Source: Candidatus Ligilactobacillus excrementigallinarum
GTDB lineage: Bacteria > Bacillota > Bacilli > Lactobacillales > Lactobacillaceae
Reading direction: 5' to 3'
Assembly (NCBI GenBank): GCA_019114385.1
Contig: DXFP01000053.1
Coordinates: 1-64,000, forward strand
DNA: 64,000 nucleotides
The position numbers were made by a program, and so were the translations under genes. This document shows, piece by piece, positions 45,621 through 54,104 of this stretch. Each line of letters begins with the position of its first letter. Position 1 is the stretch's first letter. The notes under the pieces were generated by a model, which saw only the letters and a list, made by a program, of their open reading frames with translations, was not told the DNA's origin and made no database searches.

Positions 45621-48059
45621 ATGAACGATGAATTGATTCAAGATCAAGAACAATATGTTATTGGCAGAGTAAAAAATATCTTTTTTCAAAATAATGATAA
45701 TTTCTATAAAGTATTGTTGGTAAGTGTAGAAGAAAATAATTTTACTTGGAAAGAGCATACGATTACAGTTGTTGGAAATTTTGCCAATATCCAAGAAGAT
45801 GAAAAATATAAATTTACTGGAAAACTTGTTAAACATCTCAAATATGGAGAACAGCTTAGTGCACGCAGTTTTGAAGTGCAGATGCCTAATACTACGGAAG
45901 GTCTGATTAATTATTTTTCAAGTGATAAATTTCCTGGAATTGGGAAAAAGACTGCTGAAATGATTGTAAATACATTGGGAGATAATGCATTGCAATTATT
46001 GATTCAAGATCCAGAAAGAGCAGAACATCTTGGATTAAGTAAGCGTCAAACTGAAACTTTAAAAGCAGCGGTAGAAGACCATAATCAAACAGATACGATT
46101 TTAATTGCATTAAATAATTACGGTTTTTCAAACAATTTATCTGCTAAAATTTTTGCTAAATATCATGAAAAAGCTTTAGAGGTAATTAATGAAAATCCAT
46201 ATCGGCTTTCAATTGAAATTGACGGAGTTGGTTTTATTAAGGCGGATCAAATTGCTCAAGAATTAGGAATTGAAGCAGATTCAAATTTAAGAATTAGTGG
46301 TGCAATCATTCAAGTATTAAACGAATTATGCTATGAGTCTGGTAATACATACGCTGAATCCAAACAAGTAATTGAGAAAGCAATTTTATTGCTAGAAAAG
46401 GGCAGACAAGTTGAAATTGTTCCTGATCAAGTAGCAGATGAAATTATCAAGTTAGAAAATCAGCATAAAATAGTTGCTGATCAAAAACATATTTATCTGA
46501 AAAGACTGTACCATGAAGAACATGGGATTGCGAATAAAATTTATACAATTTGTTCTAACCAAGAACAGAAGAATTATGATCAAGTCAAATTACGTAAATT
46601 ATTAACGAAGATTGAAAAGCAGCTTAAAATTCAATTCGATGAAATTCAAGAAGATGCAATTTTTACAGCAATTAATTCGCGATGTTTCTTACTTACAGGT
46701 GGTCCTGGGACCGGGAAAACAACAATCATTAATGGAATAGTGGCATTGTTTGCTGAATTGAATGGGATTGATTTAAATAAAATAAAACAGCAAAAAGATG
46801 ATTCACAATCTCCAATTTTATTAGCTGCTCCAACGGGACGAGCTGCAAAAAGAATGAGTGAGACAACTGGCTTACCAGCAAAAACAATTCATCGCTTATT
46901 AGGAATCAATGGCCATGATGAAGATTATTCAGAAAACAAAGTTGATGAATTATCTGGTGATTTGTTAATTATTGATGAGACATCAATGGTTGATACTGAA
47001 TTAATGGATATCTTATTAGGCGCAATTCCTTATAATATGCAAGTTATTTTTGTTGGAGATAAAGATCAGTTGCCTTCTGTAGGACCGGGACAGGTTTTTG
47101 CTGATTTGTTAGCAAGCAATCAGATTCCGAAAAAAGAGCTTACGAAAATCTATCGGCAATCAAAGGACTCATCGATTGTAGAATTATCGCACCATATTCA
47201 AGAAGGCGAGTTGCCTAAAGACTTTACTAAGCAATTTGCTGATCGTTCATTTATTCCATGTCATGCTTTTCAAGTGCAACATGTATTAGAGCAAATTATA
47301 CGTAAATGGCTTGCAAAGGGATATAAAATTCAAGATTTTCAAGTACTTGCACCAATGTATAAGGGTGAAGCAGGAATTGATCGATTAAATAGTGAAATTC
47401 AACAGATTGTAAACCCAGCAAATCCTAAGCGAAAGGAAATCAAGGTTAATCAACAGATTTTTCGAATTGGAGATCGGGTTCTGCAATTAGTCAATGATCC
47501 AGAAAAAAATATCTTTAACGGTGATATTGGAAAAATAATTGGAATTGATTTAAAAAATGTAAAAAAACATGTTCCTGTTGACAAGTTAATTGTTGATTTT
47601 GATGGTAATGAGGTGTCGTACGAAAGAAAAAATTGGAACCAAATAACTCTTGCGTATTGTATGTCAATTCATAAGTCACAAGGGGGAGAATTTCCATGTG
47701 TTGTGATGCCGATGGTACGGCAATTTTCACGGATGTTTGCACGTAATTTATTATATACTGGAATAAGTCGAGCAAAGCAGAAACTGATTTTACTTGGAGA
47801 ACAGGAAGCTTTTGAAGCATGTGTTAATAAAGTGTCGTCTAACCGTCAAACAGGATTAAAAGAAATGCTTTGGGCAGTATTTGGAGTAGAAACTCCAGAA
47901 GCAATTGATATGGAAAAAGAAAGTAAGATTGATTCAGAAACTGCCTCAACTGATTCAGAATCGTATATTTTAACAGAAGATTTGATTAAAGCAGATCAAA
48001 TTGATCCAATGATTGGGATGCATGGAGTAAAACCAAGTGATTTTATTGAAGCAAAATAA
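45621..48059 (+). CDS. recD2: RecD2-type ATP-dependent 5'-3' DNA helicase
   Basis: An SF1B helicase of 812 residues found in bacteria without RecBCD pairing. It has an N-terminal OB-like domain and helix–hairpin–helix region (PGIGKKTAE near residue 105). Then come Walker A GGPGTGKTT near residue 359, Walker B LLIIDETSMVD near residue 448, GDKDQLPSVGPG, and motif VI AYCMSIHKSQGGEFP. It probably acts in DNA repair and fork processing. ATG 45621 lies three bases after the TPR gene. Confidence 0.95.
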   Translation: MNDELIQDQEQYVIGRVKNIFFQNNDNFYKVLLVSVEENNFTWKEHTITVVGNFANIQEDEKYKFTGKLVKHLKYGEQLSARSFEVQMPNTTEGLINYFSSDKFPGIGKKTAEMIVNTLGDNALQLLIQDPERAEHLGLSKRQTETLKAAVEDHNQTDTILIALNNYGFSNNLSAKIFAKYHEKALEVINENPYRLSIEIDGVGFIKADQIAQELGIEADSNLRISGAIIQVLNELCYESGNTYAESKQVIEKAILLLEKGRQVEIVPDQVADEIIKLENQHKIVADQKHIYLKRLYHEEHGIANKIYTICSNQEQKNYDQVKLRKLLTKIEKQLKIQFDEIQEDAIFTAINSRCFLLTGGPGTGKTTIINGIVALFAELNGIDLNKIKQQKDDSQSPILLAAPTGRAAKRMSETTGLPAKTIHRLLGINGHDEDYSENKVDELSGDLLIIDETSMVDTELMDILLGAIPYNMQVIFVGDKDQLPSVGPGQVFADLLASNQIPKKELTKIYRQSKDSSIVELSHHIQEGELPKDFTKQFADRSFIPCHAFQVQHVLEQIIRKWLAKGYKIQDFQVLAPMYKGEAGIDRLNSEIQQIVNPANPKRKEIKVNQQIFRIGDRVLQLVNDPEKNIFNGDIGKIIGIDLKNVKKHVPVDKLIVDFDGNEVSYERKNWNQITLAYCMSIHKSQGGEFPCVVMPMVRQFSRMFARNLLYTGISRAKQKLILLGEQEAFEACVNKVSSNRQTGLKEMLWAVFGVETPEAIDMEKESKIDSETASTDSESYILTEDLIKADQIDPMIGMHGVKPSDFIEAK

Positions 48060-48062
48060 ATC

Positions 48063-48225
48063 CAAAAAAAGAGGTTGTGACATAAGTCCAGCCTCTATTT
48101 CTATATTCACATAATCGAGTTCTAAAACAAACAGGCATATCTGTAAATTCAAAAACCTCCGAATCTTTGCTGTGTAATTCGTTCGGTTTTTTCCTTACTT
48201 AGGATGTTTTGTCACACCTTCCTTT
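48063..48225 (+). repeat. Structured intergenic repeat, copy 4
   Basis: Between convergent recD2 and the lipid-kinase gene. The terminator hairpin AGAGGTTG..CAGCCTCT (48069–48097) is followed by TATATTCACATAATCGAGTT. Next is the long unit, with ACAGGCATATCTGTAAATTC (48131–48150), the core GAATCTTTGCTGTGTAATTCG and a T-run. It ends with GATGTTTTGTCACACCTTC. The 3' closing arm is shortened relative to copy 5. Confidence 0.82.
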
Positions 48226-48231
48226 TGGATG

Positions 48232-49188
48232 CTATTCTTTTCTACGGTCAGCAGGGGAAACACTGTCAATATTTACCCAAAGTGGATAATCAACCATTTT
48301 TAAATATAAATCATTATATTTTCCACCAACTTCACGACTATCAATTTGTGTCTGTTCAAGTGAGTTAACAGTTAAATGCATATTATTTGCACGAAATTGA
48401 TGAACAAATGGTAATTTTAATGGATCAGAAAAACGCGAGATAAGTAAGAAAATCATAAACGTGAAAATATTAACCCGATCAATAATTACTAAATCTAACG
48501 GATCGTGATCACTTGTGAAGTCACTTTCATGTGCGTGATTGCGTAAATTAACAATAAATGCTCTTTTATAAAATTTATATTTATGTCCAATTCTCAAGGT
48601 TACTTTAAATGAATCTAAGCTATTATAATATGCTTTACAAAGATTAATAAAATCAGCAAGCCATTTGATATGGTTACGTAACCAATGATGCTTTTCTCGA
48701 CTACGAATATTGGCTAACATTGCACCCAAACCAATTGAATAACTATCTAAAAAATAACCCGTTTCTTCATGATTTGTTTCATAGTACTGAACTAGAGAAT
48801 ACTTTTCTGGTTCAGTGGTTTCAAGAATTTGTTTAAGTGCAATCAAAGGATTTCGTGCAATCCCTATTTCATCTGCAAATTGATGATGTTGACCCACACT
48901 AATAAATCCAATTGGAAGATTAACCACATCAGCTTCTTTTATTCCTGAAAGTACTTCATTTAATGTACCGGTTCCGCCAATAACAATGATGACATACCTT
49001 TTATAATCTGCATATTTTAATTGATGCAAAAATGACATGCTGTATTCTTTTGCATCCCCGACCTTAGTAGTTTCTTGAGAACGATAATCAATTTTTTGGT
49101 CATCTAATGATTTTTTTACTTTTTGCCAGTCTTTTTGTGCCTTTCCATAATTCGCATGTGGATTGGCAATGATATAAAATGACTTCAT
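48232..49188 (-). CDS. Diacylglycerol kinase family lipid kinase (DagK/YegS type)
   Basis: A 318-residue protein of the DAGK catalytic family. N-terminal ANPHANYGKAQKDW is the nucleotide-proximal motif, IGGTGTLNEVLSG (about residues 67–79) is the kinase glycine-rich loop (usually GGDGT; here GGTGT), and a beta-rich C-terminal domain follows. Substrates are diacylglycerol or related lipids, for phospholipid or lipoteichoic acid turnover. ATG 49188 with GGGAG upstream is chosen; the frame is open a further 12 codons upstream without support. The Asp-to-Thr change in GGDGT deserves a check. Confidence 0.85.
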   Translation of the reverse strand: MKSFYIIANPHANYGKAQKDWQKVKKSLDDQKIDYRSQETTKVGDAKEYSMSFLHQLKYADYKRYVIIVIGGTGTLNEVLSGIKEADVVNLPIGFISVGQHHQFADEIGIARNPLIALKQILETTEPEKYSLVQYYETNHEETGYFLDSYSIGLGAMLANIRSREKHHWLRNHIKWLADFINLCKAYYNSLDSFKVTLRIGHKYKFYKRAFIVNLRNHAHESDFTSDHDPLDLVIIDRVNIFTFMIFLLISRFSDPLKLPFVHQFRANNMHLTVNSLEQTQIDSREVGGKYNDLYLKMVDYPLWVNIDSVSPADRRKE

Positions 49189-49302
49189 TCTCTCAACTCC
49201 CATCATTAGTGTCCTACACACCATTATTGCATTATTACAATTGAATTACAAGAGTTTAAAGAAAAATATAAGATAAGAAAATAAAAAGGGAGATACAATT
49301 AG

Positions 49303-49359
49303 ATGTCAGAAACAATTTCAAATATTAAAAGAGGCTGGACACAAGTCCAGCCTCTTTTT
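49303..49359 (+). other. Short ORF start running into a repeat-family terminator
   Basis: An ATG at 49303 with GGGAG (49288–49292) upstream begins MSETISNIK and then runs directly into hairpin A of repeat copy 5; the open frame continues through the repeat to 49503. It may be the remnant of a gene cut by the repeat, a leader peptide, or chance. I do not call it a gene. Confidence 0.3.
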
Positions 49360-49490
49360 TTATATCCGCATAACCGGGTTCCAAAACAAACAGGCATGTC
49401 TGTAAATTCAAAAAAATCCGAATCAATACTACGTAATTCGTTCGTTTTTTTCCTTACAATATGCCTGTTTAAGGTGTTTTGTCACACCTT
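49325..49490 (+). repeat. Structured intergenic repeat, copy 5 (best preserved)
   Basis: Hairpin A is a perfect 14-bp stem, AAAAGAGGCTGGAC (49327–49340) / GTCCAGCCTCTTTT (49345–49358). After TATATCCGCATAACC comes the long hairpin: AAACAGGCAT (49388–49397) pairs perfectly with ATGCCTGTTT (49461–49470), and inner TGTAA (49401–49405) with TTACA (49454–49458). A third small hairpin, AAGGTGT (49471–49477) / ACACCTT (49484–49490), follows. It ends ten bases before the stop of convergent rnjA, and fills most of the gap 49189–49499. Confidence 0.9.
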
Positions 49491-49499
49491 CTTGATTTG

Positions 49500-51179
49500 T
49501 TAAATTGTTACTAACATTGGTAAAATCATTGGATGTCGTTCTGTTTGTTCAAATAGGAACAACTGTAAATCAGAAATGATAGCATCTTTAATCATTGATT
49601 CTGAAATTTTCTTATTATTTTTCAAAACACGATTAATTGTACGTGCGATCCGTTTCTTTCCTTTACTGATTAATTCACCAGATTCACGCATATAAATAAA
49701 TCCGCGTGATAAGAAATCAGGACCTGCAATAATTTTGTGCTTCTTCATATCGATGGTTGCTACAACAACAACCAATCCTTCTTCAGAAAGTGCACGACGA
49801 TCACGTAGAACAATATTTCCAATATCACCAATTCCTGAACCATCTACATAGACATCACTTGCATTGAAATGTCCTGCAACACGTGCAGAATCAGCAGTTA
49901 ATGCAAGTACATCACCATTTTCAAGAATGAATGAATGATCTAGCGGTACACCGCATTGTTCTGCTAATTCAGTGTGAATTTTAAGCATACGATACTCACC
50001 ATGAATTGGCATAAAGAATTTTGGCTTAATTAAACGAAGCATTAATTTTTGTTCTTCTTGGCCACCGTGACCGGAAGCATGAATATTATTTACCTTTCCA
50101 TGAATTACATTGGCGCCGGCTTCTTCAAGTTCATTAATAACTCGATTAACACTTGTAGTATTTCCTGGAATAGGAGAACTTGAAAAGACAACTGTATCAC
50201 CTGGTTGAATAGTAACTTGACGGTGAGTACCATTGGCAATTCGACTTAACGCAGCCATTGGTTCACCCTGAGAACCAGTACATAAAATCATAACTTTATT
50301 GGCCGGTAAATTATTAATTTCCCGAGGATCAACAATTGCATCTTCAGGGATATCTAAATATCCAAGTTCACGTCCATTAACAATAGCAGCTTCCATACTT
50401 CTACCAAACACTGCAATTTTACGACCGCGTTTAATAGCGGCATCTGCAGCTTGTTGAATCCGAGAAATATTAGAAGCAAATGTTGCAAAAATAATTCTGC
50501 CATCGACTTTTTCAAAAATGTGGCGGATGGAATGTCCAACCCATTTTTCAGATTTCGTAAAATTAGGAATTTCGGCGTTTGTGCTATCTGAAAGTAAACA
50601 CAATACGCCATCATCACCTAATTTTGCCATTTTTTGAAGGTTAGGTGGTTGGTTAGTAACTGGAGTAAGATCAAACTTATAATCCCCAGTTTCTACAATT
50701 GTTCCAGATGGAGTTTTAACAGCCACTCCCAATGTATCTGGAATTGAGTGAGTAGTTCTGAAAAACGATACGCTTGTTTTTCTGAATTTTAATACAGTAT
50801 TCTCATTAATTTCATGTAACTCAGCATTTCTAAGCAATCCATGTTCTTCTAATTTACTTTTAATCAATGCTAAGGGGAGTGGACCTGCATAAATAGGCAC
50901 ATTCAATTGTTTCAGTAAGTATGGAATTCCACCGATATGATCTTCATGACCGTGTGTAATCACTAAAGCTTTAATTTTTTGTTTATTTGCAATTAAATAT
51001 TGAAAATTAGGGATTACATAATCAATTCCAAGTAAGTCATCTTCTGGAAATTTTATTCCAGCATCAATTACGATAATCTCATCTTGAAATTGGACACCAT
51101 ACATATTTTTGCCAATTTCACCTAAGCCGCCGATTGCAAAAACAGCAGTTTCATTATTTTTAACTTTGAGTTGTTTCAT
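49500..51179 (-). CDS. rnjA: Ribonuclease J (RNase J1 type)
   Basis: A 559-residue metallo-beta-lactamase/beta-CASP nuclease with endonuclease and 5'-3' exonuclease activity, central to mRNA decay and rRNA maturation in Firmicutes. Metal ligands are in [10 protein letters not shown] (His76, His78, Asp80, His81), with later ETGDYKFD and the beta-CASP motif region GSQGEP and HASGHGG. A GGAG lies upstream of the ATG. It is cotranscribed with rpoY three bases before it, a conserved Firmicutes pair. Confidence 0.96.
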   Translation of the reverse strand: MKQLKVKNNETAVFAIGGLGEIGKNMYGVQFQDEIIVIDAGIKFPEDDLLGIDYVIPNFQYLIANKQKIKALVITHGHEDHIGGIPYLLKQLNVPIYAGPLPLALIKSKLEEHGLLRNAELHEINENTVLKFRKTSVSFFRTTHSIPDTLGVAVKTPSGTIVETGDYKFDLTPVTNQPPNLQKMAKLGDDGVLCLLSDSTNAEIPNFTKSEKWVGHSIRHIFEKVDGRIIFATFASNISRIQQAADAAIKRGRKIAVFGRSMEAAIVNGRELGYLDIPEDAIVDPREINNLPANKVMILCTGSQGEPMAALSRIANGTHRQVTIQPGDTVVFSSSPIPGNTTSVNRVINELEEAGANVIHGKVNNIHASGHGGQEEQKLMLRLIKPKFFMPIHGEYRMLKIHTELAEQCGVPLDHSFILENGDVLALTADSARVAGHFNASDVYVDGSGIGDIGNIVLRDRRALSEEGLVVVVATIDMKKHKIIAGPDFLSRGFIYMRESGELISKGKKRIARTINRVLKNNKKISESMIKDAIISDLQLFLFEQTERHPMILPMLVTI

Positions 51180-51182
51180 AGG

Positions 51183-51395
51183 CTAAAACTCCGTTAATTT
51201 GAAGTTCTCGCTTTGTTTTTCATAGTCTAAAGTTTTTTCATCTAAGCCTTCGATGAATTCAACATTATATTCAGTATTTTCTTCAACTAATAAACGAGCT
51301 TCAACTTCTGACTTAGCTTCTAAATACAAAGTTTCAGTATTTTCACGACGAGGATTGATTCTCTTTGTTGGTTGATAATAAACTTTAAAAATCAT
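51183..51395 (-). CDS. rpoY: RNA polymerase epsilon subunit
   Basis: A 70-residue DUF1447 protein, the small epsilon subunit of Firmicutes RNA polymerase. The start MIFKVYYQ and the pattern [19 protein letters not shown] match the family. Ribosome-binding site AAAGGAG. It lies directly upstream of rnjA, as in Bacillus and Staphylococcus. A palindromic leader precedes it. Confidence 0.92.
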   Translation of the reverse strand: MIFKVYYQPTKRINPRRENTETLYLEAKSEVEARLLVEENTEYNVEFIEGLDEKTLDYEKQSENFKLTEF

Positions 51396-51426
51396 TTTTT
51401 ATATCTCCTTTGATAAATTTCATTTT

Positions 51427-51447
51427 ATTGTAATAGTTAATTACAAT
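51427..51447 (-). promoter_or_regulatory. Inverted repeat in the rpoY–rnjA leader
   Basis: ATTGTAAT (51427–51434), a 5-base spacer and ATTACAAT (51440–51447) form a perfect palindrome 32 bases before the rpoY start. It lies downstream of a probable extended -10 (TGATAAAAT on the minus strand, 51487–51495), so it would be transcribed as an RNA hairpin. Alternatively, it is a DNA operator. Confidence 0.55.
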
Positions 51448-51601
51448 ATTTTCCGAACAAGAATTGCTTTCACAATATTTAATACTATTTTATCATATTG
51501 ACGAAATTAAGTATAGAAAGCTGAATGATTTATTAATAAGAAATAGTTGATTTAGCGATTTGAATGCAGATGAATTATAATAAATGTAGTAGGTGATTGA
51601 G

Positions 51602-52084
51602 ATGCTAAAAATATTTTTAATTCTTGTATTAATTTTGATAATTGGATTTGTTTTAGTAATTATTAAAAAACAAAAACAACGTAAAGCATTGTTGTTATTA
51701 CAAAAGGAAAGTCAAAAGATAACCAATCAAGCGTTTAATTTTGCTATTCAGCACATAGATGAAATTAAGTTAGATGATTCAACCAAAGTTAGTTCAGAAT
51801 TTGTATCTAATGTATGGGGTAATCGAGTGACTGCTTTTGAATATTCAATTGATGTTCCTGGAATTGAAACCACAGAACTTAATTTAATAAAAAATGAATT
51901 ACAGCAGCAATTGGATATTTATGCTAAAAGTCATCAATTAAAGCAATATGAACAACATCCAGTATTTATAGTTTCTGATATTTGGATTTTTGCAAATGTT
52001 TTGCATATTGATGTTTCTCATATTACAAACCAAGTAACATGGGCATATATTCAAGACATTGAAAAATCTGATCGAACAAAATAA
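51602..52084 (+). CDS. Hypothetical membrane-anchored protein
   Basis: Not recognised. 160 residues with a single strong N-terminal membrane helix (about residues 4–23), then a basic KKQKQRK stop-transfer, a short coiled coil and a soluble domain of about 120 residues of mixed alpha/beta character (VFIVSDIWIFANVLHIDVSHI). By the positive-inside rule the soluble domain is probably cytoplasmic. I chose ATG 51602 with AGGTG upstream rather than the GTG at 51593. It is monocistronic and followed by repeat copy 6. Confidence 0.65.
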   Translation: MLKIFLILVLILIIGFVLVIIKKQKQRKALLLLQKESQKITNQAFNFAIQHIDEIKLDDSTKVSSEFVSNVWGNRVTAFEYSIDVPGIETTELNLIKNELQQQLDIYAKSHQLKQYEQHPVFIVSDIWIFANVLHIDVSHITNQVTWAYIQDIEKSDRTK

Positions 52085-52099
52085 TAAATAAAAATTAAA

Positions 52100-52266
52100 A
52101 TGTAATAAAACATAAAAACGAGTATTCTATAAGTAATAAATCAAATGAACTATGAAGTAAGGATTTGCGGAATTTTAAGCTTACAGATATACTTGTTTTT
52201 TTGAACGCAAATAAATAATATATAGTGAGAATAAAAAAGGTTGGACCTATGTCACAGCCTTTTTTA
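52100..52266 (-). repeat. Structured intergenic repeat, copy 6
   Basis: The long hairpin comes first: AAACGAGTAT (52116–52125) pairs with ATACTTGTTT (52189–52198) over ten pairs with one G·U; the TTACAG arm precedes the 3' side. The terminator hairpin AAAAAGGTTG..CAGCCTTTTT (52234–52264) follows, then the stop of convergent def. The closing-stem bases differ from copy 5, but pairing is kept. Confidence 0.85.
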
Positions 52267-52271
52267 TCAAA

Positions 52272-52829
52272 TTATTCTAATATTAATGTACCTTCTGGAG
52301 CTTCAAAAGGATTGTCTTTATTAATATGATCAAAGAAAAGAATTCCGTTTAAGTGATCGATTTCATGTTGTACAACAATTGCTGGATAACCTTTAAGACG
52401 GTCAATATGTTCATTTCCTTCTAAGTCATACCAACGTAATTTAATTCGATTAGCACGAGGAACATATCCGGGAACCTCACGATCAACTGAAAGACAACCT
52501 TCCCCTTCAGCCAGGGCTGCTTTTTGAACAGATTCGCTGATAATTGTGGGATTGACTAAAACATGTTTAAATTCTGGTTTCTCACCTTCGGGACCTGGAA
52601 CTAAAACAGCTGTCATTCGAATTGACTGATTAACTTGCGGAGCAGCGAGACCTACTCCAGCTCTTAATTTGTACTTTTTAGCAATTTCTTCATCCTGACT
52701 ATTTTCTAAGAATTCCATTAACTGTGCTGCTAGTTTTTGCTTTTCATCAGATAATGGAAAAGTAACTTTTTCAGCACGTTTACGTAAAGTAGGGTGACCT
52801 TCACGAATGATATCATCCATTGTAATCAC
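52272..52829 (-). CDS. def: Peptide deformylase
   Basis: Removes the N-formyl group from nascent proteins. All three motifs are intact: GVGLAAPQV (residues 58–66), EGCLSV (metal ligand Cys112) and HEIDH (His155, Glu156, His159). The 185 residues and the insertion between motifs 1 and 2 mark the type 2 enzyme of Gram-positives. The start is GTG 52829 with AGGAGG nine bases upstream, giving the usual [12 protein letters not shown]-terminus. Confidence 0.96.
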   Translation of the reverse strand: MITMDDIIREGHPTLRKRAEKVTFPLSDEKQKLAAQLMEFLENSQDEEIAKKYKLRAGVGLAAPQVNQSIRMTAVLVPGPEGEKPEFKHVLVNPTIISESVQKAALAEGEGCLSVDREVPGYVPRANRIKLRWYDLEGNEHIDRLKGYPAIVVQHEIDHLNGILFFDHINKDNPFEAPEGTLILE

Positions 52830-52857
52830 TAGTTGATTCCTCCTGACATTTTATTCT

Positions 52858-52886
52858 TTACCATCTATGATAGCACAAAGTATAAT
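52858..52886. promoter_or_regulatory. Overlapping divergent promoters of def and the UPF0223 gene
   Basis: On the plus strand TTACCA (52858–52863), 17 bp, TATAAT (52881–52886). On the minus strand TATCAT with a TGC extension lies at 52867–52875. The two -10 regions sit inside one another's promoter, so the polymerases would compete. Confidence 0.45.
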
Positions 52887-52924
52887 AAATTTAAGTGCAA
52901 ACATAAATGAAAAGGGTGAACATT

Positions 52925-53203
52925 TTGGAAAATAATTATGCATATCCATTAATGCCAGAATGGAGTAAGGATGAGATCATTAAAATGGTAGAGTTTTATG
53001 CTGCTGTTGAACAAGCAAATACAACTGGAATTGATAGAGAAAACTTTTTAAAAAAGGTAGCAGAGTATCACAAAATTGAGCCGTCAATTGCAGCTCAAAA
53101 GCAGCTTGATCGTGAATTTAAGACTGTTTCGGGTTTAAGCATTTATCAGACGATTAAGGCTGCAAATGAAACAACGAAAAAATGGTTGAAAGTGAGGAAG
53201 TGA
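52925..53203 (+). CDS. UPF0223 family protein
   Basis: A 92-residue helical protein of the YktA/UPF0223 family. The start MENNYAYPLMPEWSKDEII and the KQLDREFKTVSGLSIYQTIK segment fit. I chose TTG 52925 because AAAGGGTG lies six bases upstream, while ATG 52907 lies before that site. Function unknown. It is followed one base later by an inositol-monophosphatase-like gene, as in Bacillus (yktA–yktC order). Confidence 0.82.
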   Translation: MENNYAYPLMPEWSKDEIIKMVEFYAAVEQANTTGIDRENFLKKVAEYHKIEPSIAAQKQLDREFKTVSGLSIYQTIKAANETTKKWLKVRK

Positions 53204-53204
53204 G

Positions 53205-53975
53205 ATGAAGTGGGAAGAAATTGATGAAATTATTAAACCATTAATGTTTGATGCACGAAAAAAAGTATTACAAAGTTTTAGTCAGCAACTTGATGTTCAA
53301 ACTAAGTCCAATAAGAATGACTTAGTTACAAATATGGATAAAGCAATTGAAAAATTTTATATTGATAATTTACATGCAAAGTTTCCGAAGGCTAAAATTT
53401 TAGGAGAAGAAAGTCAAAAAGATAAATTTGAAGATTCAACAGATTTATTTTTTGTGATTGATCCAATTGATGGAACAATGAATTTCGTTAAACAAAAAGC
53501 ACATTTTGCTAGCATGATTGCTGTTTTTGATCACCAAAAACCTGTTTTAGGATATATCATGGATATGACAGCTGGAGAATTGTATTGGGGCGGTCCTTCA
53601 GTCGGGGTATACCGAAATTTTGAAAAATTGCAAGCTCCATCGAATTTATCTTTAGCAGATGGGTTAATAGGAATGGGATTACCGATGCTTTTAAATCCTA
53701 ATTCTGGAATGGCAGATGTTGCTCGTCAAAGTTCAGGAGTGCGCATGTATGGCAGTGCCGGAATTGAATTTATACACGTGCTAAATGGTGAAACTTTGGG
53801 ATATGTTTCAAAATTACATGCCTGGGATTATGCTGCTGGAAAAATTTTGGCAGAGACACTTGATTTAACCGTTGAGGCAATTGACGGAACCGACATAAAT
53901 GTGCTATCATCGAAAGTTGTATTAGTAGCGACAAAAAACGCACAAAAACAAATTAATGAAATTATTAACGCCTAA
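53205..53975 (+). CDS. Inositol monophosphatase family protein
   Basis: A 256-residue Li-sensitive-type phosphatase. Metal-binding motifs are GEES (Glu68, Glu69), DPIDGTMNF (Asp86, Asp89) and WDYAAGKIL near the C-terminus. The substrate could be inositol phosphate, 3'-phosphoadenosine phosphate or NADP; it cannot be decided from sequence. It is in an operon with the UPF0223 gene. Confidence 0.9.
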   Translation: MKWEEIDEIIKPLMFDARKKVLQSFSQQLDVQTKSNKNDLVTNMDKAIEKFYIDNLHAKFPKAKILGEESQKDKFEDSTDLFFVIDPIDGTMNFVKQKAHFASMIAVFDHQKPVLGYIMDMTAGELYWGGPSVGVYRNFEKLQAPSNLSLADGLIGMGLPMLLNPNSGMADVARQSSGVRMYGSAGIEFIHVLNGETLGYVSKLHAWDYAAGKILAETLDLTVEAIDGTDINVLSSKVVLVATKNAQKQINEIINA

Positions 53976-53980
53976 ATGCT

Positions 53981-54008
53981 AACTGTGGCTGTTTGTCACA
54001 GTTTTTTT
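53981..54008 (+). terminator. Terminator before typA
   Basis: AACTGTG pairs with CACAGTT, followed by seven T residues. It closes the UPF0223–phosphatase operon. Confidence 0.85.
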
Positions 54009-54104
54009 ATGAATATCATTGAAAATTAAGCGATTCTTTTTCATGATTTGTGAAAATTAAATGCATTTTTGGTTTGTAAAGGTTAACTGAAAGGAAGAAA
54101 TATA

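Noticed and set aside
49360-49503. Continuation of the 49303 frame through the repeat as a 66-residue protein
   Set aside because: Most of it is translation of the structured repeat, which has no coding constraint in other copies; only the start region is worth noting.
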